Shown here: one piece after another, positions 46,876 through 57,762 of the stretch
How the letters are laid out: every line of letters begins with the position of its first letter
How positions within the stretch are numbered: position 1 is the first letter of the stretch
NCBI GenBank assembly: GCA_023159155.1
Contig: JAJNNX010000012.1
Location: 620,001-684,000, forward strand
Direction: 5' to 3'
Length of the DNA stretch: 64,000 bases
Source of the DNA: Ustulina deusta
Taxonomy: Eukaryota > Ascomycota > Sordariomycetes > Xylariales > Xylariaceae
The notes under the pieces: generated by a model
The model's input: the letters and a program-made list of their open reading frames with translations, nothing else
Databases searched by the model: none
Told to the model about the DNA's origin: nothing
Made by a program: the position numbers and the translations under genes

Positions 46876-48153
46876 CTACTCGTCCATGGACTCGCCGTTA
46901 TTGTTGCTGTTGTGGTCTTTTTTGCTGGGTTTGTAGTCCGCCTTGGGATTGTGAGTCTTGGTGGCCTTGGTGGCCTTGGTGGCCCCCGTGGTCCTTGCGG
47001 CCCTCTTTCTTTTCGTGATCTTTGTGGCTGGTGCGGCCAGCTCTCCAAGACCCTTATTGTCACCGCTCGTAGAACCCTCAATTGTGTTCATAGCGTGTGC
47101 GTCGGCGACTAAAGGACCTGTATCATCCTCACCCAGGAAATTCTGGTTTTGTCTCAAGAGTTTCGCCAAGAATTCCGCATTCTGGTCCAGGTCATCCTCA
47201 AATAGGTTCTCCTCCTCAAGGTTGATTGGGAGTTCCTCCACAGATTCATCGCCTGGGATGTCCGCCAAAAATTCCTCGTCTTCGTTCAAGAGCTCATCGA
47301 TGCTGCTTTGGATGTTCTCGTCATCGTCGACGACTTCGCTCGAGGCGACACCGGAGGTCGCTTTCTCGAGAAGTTCGAGCAACTTCTCAGCGTCCAGTTC
47401 CCATCCCTTCGCGCCTGTGTCGGCTGAGGAGAAGTAGGAATCAATTTTCCCAGGAAGAGGCATGCCGAGGGCCCTCAGCAGGTACGCTTTCACCAATCGA
47501 ATTGTCATGGTTACGTCAACCCCGGCATCGTGGGCTTCTAACGCTAGTTTCCGGTCCTCCGGAAAGAAGGCCCCGTAGAGCCTGGCAAGTCGTAACGAAA
47601 GCGTCCTTGCGTCGAGTTTCTTCTGGCGCCGCACGATAGAATACCATCGCAGTGGTTGATCCTTGTAGTTCCATTTTGGAACGAGCAGATCTTCTGCATC
47701 CGCGGTCTCGAAGATGTAATTCAAGCATTTGAAATCGATTTGATAGGATGCCCAAGCGATGTAGGCTTTCGGAGGCCCATGTTCCTGGGCGAAAGATGAC
47801 AGTTTAGCCGACTCGAAGGTAGGTGGGAGGATGAGGCAATGCGGAAGGTTCAATATTACACTTACATCGACATGCTTTCTTATGAGATCTGCAATCGCAT
47901 GGCAGGTCATACCTATAGTTCTGTCTTGGAACCGGCCAGGATAGAACTTTCGAATTATAGCAACTGGGGAGAACATGCCGCGAGCTCGGTGAAACTTAAA
48001 AAAACTGATCTTGTCCCGAAGTTCTCCTATCGTCATCCCATAATCGATGACTGTAGCGGAAACAATCTATTGCTCAGAAGCGTCAAATATAGCTACTTGA
48101 AAAGGCAGTAGCCCATCAGCCGAGTAGATGCATTCGAAATCGACAATAAACAT
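46876..48153 (-). CDS. DEDDh 3'-5' exonuclease-like protein with in-frame TAG at codon 29
   Basis: From ATG 48153 the frame reads MFIVDFECIYSADGLLPFQ and AIFDASEQ, then TAG (48069-48067), then IVSATVIDYGMTIGELRD onward to 46876 with no further stop. DFE at residues 5-7 is exonuclease motif I; SYQIDFKCLNYIF fits motif II; LEAHDAGVDVTMTIRLVKAY is the H-x4-D motif III, so the complete D-E-D-H-D set exists only if the TAG is crossed. The next ATG (48036) would give 386 residues without DFE. The C-terminal third is acidic, then Lys-rich (TKRKRAARTTGATKATKAT). An intron across the TAG would have to be about 32 nt or remove motif I. Likely a CAG to TAG nonsense change or a read-through site. It begins 3 bases after the stop of the upstream gene, in the same frame. 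Confidence 0.65.
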
Positions 48154-48156
48154 GTT

Positions 48157-51100
48157 TCAAGAGTGCTTCAAAAACATTGTCAAGGTTTGGGCGCAGCCTT
48201 CCAAAAAAGGAAATCGGAACCCCTGCAACAAAATTGATCTGATAGCACAACCCAACTCTTCATCCGAGTAAAAAGCGTCAATCTTTTTGCATCCTTTGCA
48301 GTGTCTTAGATGATCGTCCTCACATCCCCGACGAAAGTATTTGAGGCATATTGAACAAAGCTGTTTCAGACAGTCATGAGGTTCGTTGCGGTCGATTATG
48401 AGGGTGCAGCCAGGGCATATTATCTTTGTGCATGTCTCCCAATGTGCCTGAATGGTGTCAACTCTGAGGCGATGTGTGCAGCCTGGACAGCACCGCACGT
48501 CGCATTCAGCTTCGTGCTTGGAAACATCGTCGTGTGTCCCATGCTTGCCGCAATGAATGCAACACGCCGGCAGTGCTTCGGCACATTCGATCTTGTGCTC
48601 GTTTTTCGCTGACCCCTCATAGTAATAGCCACATCGGAAGCAACGCCAGTACTCGCAGGTCTGCAAAGTTCATCGACTGTTACAAAACCAAGTCCCGGGG
48701 GCCCGGGCGGCGCCATACATAATTTCCCATTATGAATCCCTTCAAGGTAGCAACGACGTCGCTGACCGTCATCGCGACGATGACCAACGGGATGGATATC
48801 CCTAGTCCAATGCCGAAGGTGTATTTAGCAATGTACGGGAGCGTTAAGGGAGTCGGCCACTCGGAAACGTCGACCGTGAAGAGCGTGGCGATGAAAGACA
48901 TAGGGAGGAAGATAATCGTGACAATCGTGAACACGAGGACCGCTTGCCCTTGCTTAGCTGTCATAACAGCTTGGTTGCGAGCAAACTTGGCCTCGAGTGC
49001 ATTGGACTGCATCTGCTTAAGCTCCAGCAAGGACCGGAGGCTCGAGTGGGTATTTTCCGCACGTCTATTCATCCGGCCGAGGTCTCTCAGGCGAGTGTTA
49101 ATGCGTCTCCCTAGCGCCCGCCACCGCCCCTTTAGTTGTAAAATGGTATTGTCCACACCAGGTTTCCCGTCGCCACTCTGGCGGATTTCCTCGGTAACGA
49201 GCGACTCGAACTCCTGCAGGATAGAATTCTGCGTGCTGAGGATGTCCTCGACGATGTTGAGCTCGTCGCGGATCTCGTTAGCTTCATTCAACACCAACGA
49301 CTCCTCGCTGAGTTCCAAAAGCGCACCGAGGACGTAGTCGTGATTTCCCTCTTGTGGGGTCTGCACCAAACGACCCTGGTGCTCACGGGTTTCTTGTAAC
49401 CACGCACTCGAGTATTTCGACATTTCGTGAAACTTTTTCAGGAGCCGAGTCTGACGCTCGGTTGTCTCCCTCGTAGAGACCTCGAACATGTTCAGAAATT
49501 GGGCGCTCTGATCAACCCGGGAATCAAAGATGTTGCAGCAGTGACTGAGTATCAGTGTGGCTAGATGGTAGTTGGATGTGATGTTTTGCTCGCCATTGAG
49601 AGCGTCCAAGATGGTATACCGCACGTCCAACGGATCTAGATTCGGCTGCTCCCAACGTTCTGCAAAGCAAGAGATGACTAGGTCTAGAAAAGAATCAGTG
49701 GTCGCAATACCAAACGACTAGGGGAAATCAAAGCACCTTCTCCAATCACATAAAGCCATAACTGGTCTACCATAAGCACTCTGGGCTCCATGGAATATGT
49801 TCTGGCCAAACGCGTTATAACTTGGTCCGAGTCCCTCGTAGAATTGGGCATAGAAGTATCGAGATAGGTATTATGATATTGGTCAAGGGTTCTCCGGATA
49901 TGGAGAGGCCGCTCATTGTACAGATAGCCTTGAACCAGTGCAGCGTCTGGGGAGGAGGTCGGGGCGGAGTTTCGATCACGGCGCGCTTTCGCGATAGTAG
50001 CGTTCATTTTTCTTTGCCGTTCCAGTGTCTCGAAATGGATGAATGGCACCTATCAAGTCAGCGCCTGCACTCAACCCTGGCTTTTTCTACCTACGAAAAG
50101 AACAACGCTCCCCGGTGTCATCCGTTCGGCTGGCGTATCTGCACGTGCCTGAGATCTCCCTTCGGTATGTAGGGAAGGCTCAGGGATGTTAATAGGTTCT
50201 GGCGTTTCAGGATCTAGGCCTCTAGCTCCCGAATTTGATTGAAGTAGAATGATTCGCTGACAAAATGGCCTCATGGAGTGACCTGAGTCGAATGGCCCTT
50301 GTTGTTCTTGATCCAGACATTCGGTCATGGATCTAAAAGACTCGATATCTCGATAACCTCCTTCAGCTAGCAACTTCGCAAGCAGGGTCTATAATCAGGT
50401 CGGTATAGAATCACCAGTGAGGGTAATGCGATCATCTCGGATACATACCTCGACCCATATAACCTAAACAGTGTCAGACTAAACAGACTATGTGATCGCA
50501 TGGAAGTTATACGTACATTATTAGCAGGGAGGTGAACCCACCTAAATTTAGGTTGATACTTCACTTTGGTCGTGGAAAGTGGAATACTGGGTTCATTTTT
50601 CTCGGTGTCCCATCCGTACAGAAGGTCGTAAACTGAATGGTTATGGCGCAGCCGCTTTTTTCGAAACTCGCCAAAATCGACAATCATGGCTTCAAACCCC
50701 TTACATGCTGCCAGTGCTGAGGCTGAAAGCCTGTTAGCGGCCCGGATAGGAGATAAAAGGAGAGCAATGGCCACGTGATCTTTCGATGCAGCGCAAAGCA
50801 TTGGCGTCCGGTTGAAACTATCTTTAATGTCCAGGTTGATATCTGGCTCGGCTAGAAGGATTTTCACGATATCCTCGTGTCCATTCATTGCAGCCCATTG
50901 CAATGGCGTCATCCCGTTCGACAACTGTGCATTGACCGCAGCTCCTGCTTTAAGCAAAGTTCTTAGGACATCTGTATAACCCCATCGAGCTGCAGGGTGG
51001 AGCGGCGTCCATCCTCCATCAGAAACGACTCGGGGATTGGCACCATGCTTAAGCAAAATGCTGACTATATCGATGTGATTCTTTTCAGCCGCGAGATACA

Positions 51101-51817
51101 GTGCTGTCAGACCCCGACTGTTTCGCGCCGAGATGTCGGCTTTTCGTCCCAACCCCCCATCGAGAAGAGCTTCGACGGCTTCTTGATGATTATTCGACGC
51201 AGCCTTCAGCAGGGCTGTTTTCCCAACGTGATCGCGCGCTTCTATGTCGGCACCATACTTGACTAATATCTCGAATGTCCTATAATTCCCCAAGATTTTG
51301 TAAGCCCATGCCCTCCTATAACCCCACACAGGCTTTTGTGCAACGATATACAGGAGCGGTGGTTGGCCTTCGTTATTTTGCGCATTGGGGTTTGCGCCAG
51401 CATTGAGCAATGCTTCGACCACGAGATTTAATGCGTGCAGGCAAGCAATAAATAGGCCAGAAATCCCATCTCTGGGGCGACACCAATTTGGATCAGCTCC
51501 ATGATGCAAGAGTTCAAAAGCCACCCCTTCGTGCCGACCCTCAATTGCCTTGAACAGGGATGACACCTCTCTCCCCCCCTGAGCATTTACGTCAGCCCCC
51601 CATCCGAGAAGCAAGCGCACGATACTTAAGGCAAGCTTCCTTTACCTGCGGCACCCTGGAGAGCCCGCCGTACGGCCGCTTTGTCTGTGGGAGAATCCCA
51701 AGCCGCCGCCTTGGAATAGATTGCCCGGAGGCGCACCTCATTCCCTTGCGCCGCCACATTCATTAATAGCAAATGCCTAGCTTCAATGTCAATGTCGGAA
51801 GATGAGACGGGCGCCAT
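48157..51817 (-). CDS. Ankyrin-repeat / CorA-like membrane protein with possible C-terminal Cys-rich domain; N-terminal frame break
   Basis: Exons: 51817-50517, 50463-50449 (15 nt), 50388-50095, 50049-about 49719 (or 49737), 49659-48719 and 48660-48157. From ATG 51817 (MAPVSSSDIDIEARHLLLMN) the frame stops just after ALQGAAGKGSL; one base inserted at about 51631 would join it to the ankyrin run starting LSIVRLLLGWGADVNAQ. About eight ankyrin repeats follow (GLTALYLAAEKNHIDIVSIL, GWTPLHPAARWGYTDVL). The microexon makes HLPANNVIWVETLLAKLL; then VPFIHFETLERQRKM, a coiled-coil region, and two spans (VFTIVTIIFLPMSFIATLF, FGIGLGISIPLVIVAM) as in CorA-like proteins, with no GMN motif. The protein may end DLVL at 48680, or splice (gtatgg ... 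tttgcag, 58 nt, phase 0) to a Cys/His-rich domain (CFRCGYYYEG, CIHCGKHG, CCPGCTHRL, IICPGCTLII). The frame break makes it a probable pseudogene or a sequence error. Confidence 0.68.
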
Positions 51818-52909
51818 CGCAGTTGAATGGATTGATCGTGTGTCAATGATGCAAAATTATTTCGTTGTCACGGTACCATATATAAAAAGTGACTGCAGGT
51901 GCCAAGGCACCGACTCTGGTAACGATCTATTTTTGGAAGTGAGGTGGTTTAGTATTGCTGAATTTGTTGGATTGAACACTTAGCGATCTCACTACGTCTT
52001 GCCCGGAAGATCTGTTGTATTGTTGTTGTTGTTTATCTTAGGAACCTCAGCCCAGAATGATCCTTGCGTTTGTACTTCCCTAGCCACACCACCTGTCGGA
52101 TTTAGTGGTGGGCTAAGTGGTGGTGACTAGGTGGTGATGAGAGCTTTAGAGTGGCTAGTAAGAAGTGTGTCTGATGTCAGATTTACCACTACACCAAAAG
52201 ACCAAAAGATTGGTTCGCATCCGCGTATATATCCGACACCTGCCGCACCGCTACGATGAGTCAGCACACGCCTTCGTACCAAGTGTTCAATATTGCAGTT
52301 TGTCCCGTCCAAAGAACGATCGCGGCATACACATCGTTCATCGATTAAACATCTCGTCGCGTACGCGGGCGCAATAAATAATGATTTAGTCGTTATAGGG
52401 AAAAGCAGACGCTATATCGAATAACTCGCGCTAGCTATTGGTAAAATAACGATCTGTGAGCTCTAATTATTCTGCTGTCTTCTATAACAACGTACGGCGA
52501 AGCTTGGGCGTCCATAATTAGGCTGAGTCCTTCCACTGCCCAAAGTGTTCGTTCTTCGCCGCCGAGTACTGGACTCGACTAAGACTCACAGAGTAGTGTG
52601 CACAAAAATACGGTAGAGAAAGTAGTAGAAATGAATGCATACCGGGAAAGATTGTACGCAAAGCTTACGGTAACCTACCCTTGTTGCTCCTTTTTTCTCG
52701 AATACATCCATCCCGTATCGTAAGGCTAAGCAACTTTTCTGATTTTTGTTTTGTTGTGGTTTTTGTATAACCACACCAACCCGACTAACACGCCATTCAC
52801 TGTCCATTGTATCAGGAATTTTACTGTTGCCCCCAACCCATGAATACTATTGTAAATAAAAAGAGGAGCGCTCTTTATAAATCATTCAGACACTCCCTTC
52901 ACTTCCACA
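51818..52909. other. Spacer between divergent genes
   Basis: About 1.1 kb head-to-head spacer. Short GT-rich runs (TTGTTGTTGTTGT at about 52021) and GTGGTGG repeats (about 52100-52140) occur; no coding signal in the open frames at 52127-52377 or 52586-52807. The last 30 bases before 52910 are CT-rich (ACACTCCCTTCACTTCCAC), a usual leader feature. Confidence 0.45.
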
Positions 52910-54502
52910 ATGCCATGCACGCCCCACCCCTCCCCCCCCATGGTTTGCAATCATACCAATTTCGCAATGGTCGGGCTTAGAGTGAAGGCGCTGTACCAGC
53001 CTGGCTTCGCCTTCAGGAAAGCAACCCCCTTCAGCAATGAACAACTCGCAACTCGATTTTACGCTGCCGTACTTGGCCCGATTGATGGCGCCGACCTTGA
53101 AACCCTCCGATCGGGCGTTGAAAAGAGGCTTAAGGAGATTTTTCGTATCTGCTTATACTCTCGCGTGTTCTATGCTGCTGTAAGTGGCTCCGATATTTTC
53201 TGGAGGTTTGCAAGCGAGCATTGGGATACCCTCGAGTATGTGAACTCCGACGAAGTTGCCGCATTTGTCGAAACCTACCGAGCTGCCCGTGAGAACTGTA
53301 ACCCGAGTGCTCCAACAGGTGAATTGTCAGATATAGTGGACGAGTTCATCAAGATGCATAAGAAAATGCTGGCACGCGGCGCTGCACACAAGTTCCAGAT
53401 TGCCCTCCGCCCCGCGACTCTCTCCCAGACTGTCCTAGGGAAGAACAGCTCAGCTATCAGCAACTCAACCCATTCTGTTGCCTCTCCGTGGCCACCTTCC
53501 CATTTTACGCAACAAGAAATCGTCTGGTTTTCCCACAATCACGTATTGTCCCAAGTATACAGCCTTACCTCCAATATCAACATCACGAAGGCCGTGGAAT
53601 TCCCTCGAGTGCCCGACGCCTATACGCATCCTCTGGACGTTCGACTCTTCCTCGCCTTCACGGCTCTCATCAACTTCCGCAGCGACCGAAAGATATCCCT
53701 CTGCATGATGCCGATTACCTTCTGGGATGACGATGAGCGCAGAGATTGGTATCTAGCAACAGGAGGTGCCTCGAAATTCTGTTGGACTACTTGGGAATTC
53801 TGCCGATGGGCGAAAGAAGAGTTCAGCCGAGGACACGAAGCAGTTGTTGGCTTATGTCATTTTGTGAGTTTAGTGTTCAGCCTACTGGCATACCTCAAAT
53901 TGTTGACTTCGCAATCTGGACAGCACTGCATCGCCGAGGAGGAACCGTGGAAGTGGTTTGAAGAAACCTTCAACCCCGCCAAACACAACCGACGGGATGT
54001 TTATTAGTCGAAAACAGCTCCTCGGTACAGTGCAGGAGTGTTGATTAGGAAGCTGGGAGAGAATAGTTATGAGTTCATCATGGAAGATGCCCACTACCAC
54101 CGCGTTTCCTCCAACCCCGACTATTACGAAGATCATTATGGCGTCTACCCCGATTCGGGCATGGATTTCAAATCTGCCCTTCTTCAAGATGTTCAATCAC
54201 ATTTTCATGTTACTTCATTCTGGCATGGCGGTGAAGTACCCAACGCATTCGCGAACTTGGGCATTTGCCTTTCAGACTCGGTATCCACGTCTTGTAGTTT
54301 CGTCTTCTTGGCAGTTCAAGAGAAGGTTCCGATACGGCAGCTTGATCAAGTGGGATGGGGTTTCTCCCAAGACATCCCGGAAAAGATGAGATACTGGGAG
54401 GACCAAGATGGACAATGGGTAGAAGAAGGGGAGACAGACGCTGATGACGAGCTGGAGGACTCCAGCTATGATGACGACAGCGAGTACCATGACAATGAAT
54501 AA
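52910..54502 (+). CDS. Unknown fungal protein, frame interrupted by TAG at 54005
   Basis: Exon 1 is 52910-53863 and exon 2 starts at 53924; the 60-nt intron (gtgagt ... ctggacag) is in frame and stop-free. The product to the first stop is 345 residues ending NRRDVY at 54007. The same frame continues past that TAG for a further 164 codons to 54502, with protein-like content (GVLIRKLGENSYEFIMEDAH, SFWHGGEVPNAFANLGICLS) and an acidic tail (DDELEDSSYDDDSEYHDNE). No ATG or clear acceptor starts a separate gene before MEDAHYHRV. The first part has RVFYAAVSGSDIFWRFASEH and PWPPSHFTQQEIVWFSHNH; I do not recognise a family and see no catalytic motif. Either one gene with a nonsense change, or a shorter gene whose 3' region still looks coding. 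Confidence 0.55.
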
Positions 54503-54603
54503 AGGAGGGAGCTGGGTGATTGAGCTTACATAAGTAGCCACACAACTGCAGAAAAAGCTCAAGGGACAGTGTATACGTAAGGGCATCACTTAGTGTATTT
54601 CAG

Positions 54604-55405
54604 GTTCTAGCCCAATTCATCGCGCAAACTTCGAACTGCGTAGTGGCGACGGCCCGGAATCTCTCAGCTCTATGAAGGACTGGTCGGGCTACCCTGGCAG
54701 CTCGTTCTATCACGCCAGCAAGTTCGCCGAGAAGTGATTAGCAGGATCGGTTTTCTGTTTGGGGGCAATTGAACTGTATAAAGACCCCTTGTCGAGCAAT
54801 AAAAATGCGCCAGAAACTCATTGGCCTTACACAAACCGCATGCAATGGTGATAACTGACTCGGAGGGTGATAGTGGAAGGGTGGACCGTGGCTGTAATAG
54901 CGAAGGAGCTTCCTAGCTCATGGAATAGTAAGTACTCATGGTATCACATTTCAGTCACATCTCTAGCTCTGAATGGAAATTATCAGAGCTTCGGGAGACG
55001 GGCGAGCGAGGACGTACAGCTAACGCAATTGGCCATCTAGTTCACCTATGTAACATCGCGCCTGGCGGTGTCAAAACCAATTACGCGACTTCTTCACTGA
55101 AACACATGGCCGAGAGACACCCGGCCTATGAAAATCCAAGTTATCCTACGAATTTCTTGTTATCATACTTGTTGAGCGAGCAGGGCCGCAATCTGTGGGC
55201 AGAACCAAGCGCGTTAGCCGCGGCTATCGACCGTGTCGTCAATCGGGGCGACCGAATCCCCATCCGCGTCCCTCTAGGAGCTAACGCTTGGGGAATTATT
55301 GTGAAAGACCTCGAGGACATCAAGACAGACCTTGACGAGTTGAAGGACATTAGGCTCAGTGTTGGTGATCCGAAACAATTGGACTCTATCGACTTCTTGA
55401 AATAG
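54604..55405 (+). pseudogene. Shredded short-chain dehydrogenase (SDR) relic
   Basis: Three pieces lie in SDR order. At 54604-54675, VLAQFIAQTSNCVVATARNL matches the beta-2 strand region after the cofactor loop. At about 54672-54734, SGYPGSSFYHASKFAEK holds the catalytic Y-x3-K (54708-54722) and ends in TGA. At about 55037-55405, NIAPGGVKTNYATSSLKHM, RIPIRVPLGANAWGIIVKD and SVGDPKQLDSIDFLK form the C-terminal third of classical fungal SDRs. The segment between strand 2 and the Tyr, and that after the Lys, are deleted or replaced by unrelated bases. The last piece stays open for 155 codons, which suggests that decay is not old. Confidence 0.7.
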
Positions 55406-57762
55406 CTAGCGGCTAGCGCGGCAACTTACATATTGAAGTGGACACCTGTAAATAACTACTCGTGGATGGTCCCAATATAGTAGTGCCCATATACTAGGAG
55501 ATAGGCCGAACCTACACTTCCTAGTACAGTAGTCGCTATTATTTCTTGGGGAATCTGTTGATCAAGAGTACCGGATATTAGGAAATCAATTTTTTTATTA
55601 ATCTGCGCGTGCTGTGCTGATGATTCTCCTAGCTAGTGTTGAGAGTGTTCCTCATGGTGTTTTATCCCCTCTTACTAGCATAGCCACCATGTGGCTTGAT
55701 CAAGTGATTACTTACGTAATCCACTCACACTACTTCAATATGAAGACCGTTTCTCGACTATATGATCCCCAGCAACTCCAGACCCGAAGCTTGAATATTT
55801 TTGAGTTAGGAAGATTCCGTTATCAATTCTGAGATCTGAAAGATGAGGGAGGAACTGAAACTTCTAGGCAGGAAATGCGGCTTGTAAGGAGGGGTTTAAG
55901 GCTACCTAACTTCACTTAATTTTCTCGGACAAAAGTCAACAAGCGCTGTCTACCAGAATGGTCTGCCGATTTCTGAAACTTCAAGCCCATCAAACGCGAT
56001 CAATAATATGGCCAATAAAGACGATTTACCCGGCGACACCCAACCTGTGATCAAGTGCCGTGTTGTGGACGTAATAGACGACGAAGGAGCTGAGAAGGTG
56101 TTGCTTTCTAACTGATGCTACCTGAGTGATACTTCTACAATAACGCTTGAACTAGAGCAGAAGGATAAGCACAGGTGCTGATGAGTGTATGTGTGATAGC
56201 ACAAACCCTCTGTTCTAGATTTTGCAAAGCTGATAGGGGTTTGTTCTTACTTAGTTACCTCTTATACAATTATACTAACTTTGACTAATTCTTGGCGCCC
56301 TCCTCCCTCTACTCCTAATTGCTTATATGTAAGAGGGTTAGACAACTCAAAATGTACGATGATAATAGGAAATTGTGGGGCAGACTCTGCGAAGACGGCA
56401 TGATGAACAGCGGAAAAAGACTATGACTTCCTCGAGAGCATTGAAGCACCACAAAGACCTAAGAGGCATGAATGGCCCTAACTTTTGAACAGGCCGCACT
56501 GCTGCTTGAGATTAGGGCAGAGGGCCAGAATACAGCTATGTTCGTCTTCACAGTTGTGGCGGTGATATTTCTACCACTGTCGATCGTAACAAGCTACTTT
56601 GGTATGAACACGTCGGATGGACGAGACATAGAATAAGGCCAATGCAAATTTGAGGTGAGTGGGATTACACTCACCCTAGCCGTCTTGACGATCGTTTGGC
56701 TGATCTCTGTCAAGGGGCGCTAATGGAGGACTAATCGACAAGCTGATAGGCTTCAGGGCTTTGAAGAATGACATGAAAAGGAAATGATCCGAGTTGCCTC
56801 ATAAATTTGTATGTGGGAGGTTTCAGGCCGGATAACTAGACCCGAAGCTGGTAACGTGTGAGCTGTACGCCAGGACAAGAAACTGAAGAGAGTTTTTTCC
56901 TTGGCCTACGATGGGTTGCATATGATAGCATATTAGGGGTATCACCAAAGAGTCAATGTTTGGTATACTAAGGAAATTATTATCATTGTTGACACTATAC
57001 CGAGAGAGATGTGTAGGGCATTCTGCTGCACTTCCTACGGTTGCTTCGTAGAGTTCTCATCAGGACCCAAACACTGCGTCGTTTCCTGACGCTAGCCTCT
57101 AGTACGGCGTTGTTACAGCCTCTACCGCAACAAAGAGACTTCTCTAGATAGTTGAGACTAGTCCACAAAAGTGCTTTTGAGACCTTCCCGGAACAACAAG
57201 TGTCTTTCGTCTACCCTACGTACAGTTGGTCCTAATTAGGCGTTTCCCGTACTTATGTAATGGCTTTCAGGATGGAGAGCAAGGAAAAGCTATATGATAG
57301 TGGCGCTCTGGAAGAGAACCAGGCGAGTTTTGTTTGTTGAGAATCGGCGGTGGGATGTGAGGATGGCTTTCGGTGGCTGGCTTGGATAACTATACTATCA
57401 ACTTGTTGTTAGTTCTCAGTTGTGAAATATTTAATAGGAGAGTTACGGATAAGTATTTAGGAGACAAGGCTGCATGTGCTTATGCTTACTTCCATTGTTA
57501 TGCTCCCATCGGCGGTCAAGCGGTGGCCATCGGCGTAGTTGTTGTCCATTTTCTAGACAAAGACCAGCAGTGGAGTATGCTTGAATAGGGTATTTCAGCC
57601 TGGAGAACTCTGTGTGAGATTGATGGATGGCTCTGAGACGGATTGTTGAATTATAGAGGAGAGAAACAATTCACCAACCCGGAATAATGCGCAAGCTTGT
57701 AGATCTCCCATTGTAGCCAACCGGGCCTCACTCAAACCATCCGTCGCACACAATCTTGCGTC
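55406..57762. other. Gene-poor spacer holding a CorA relic
   Basis: About 2.4 kb. Apart from the CorA-like fragment at 56472-56720 (separate entry) no gene is supported. A short in-frame patch near 56012-56118 (NMANKDDLPGDTQPVIKCRV) looks protein-like and may be another relic. Open frames at 55614-55832 and 57373-57588 have no family. Confidence 0.4.
56472..56720 (+). pseudogene. CorA-like Mg2+ transporter C-terminal relic
   Basis: ATG 56472 opens a 54-codon frame: LTFEQAALLLEIRAEGQNTA, FVFTVVAVIFLPLSIVTSYF and GMNTSDGRDIE, then TAA at 56634-56636. This is the first membrane span and the F/Y-G-M-N selectivity motif of CorA-type channels. Just downstream in another frame, GITLTLAVLTIVWLISVKGR looks like the second span. 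The soluble N-terminal domain is absent. It differs from the CorA-like part of the 48-52 kb gene, which lacks GMN, so it is a separate family member. Confidence 0.65.

Noticed and set aside
51580..51645. 66-nt intron (gtaaag ... gctcag) to explain the ankyrin frame break
   Set aside because: It removes a conserved ankyrin helix (LLLGWGADVN) and leaves the wrong phase.
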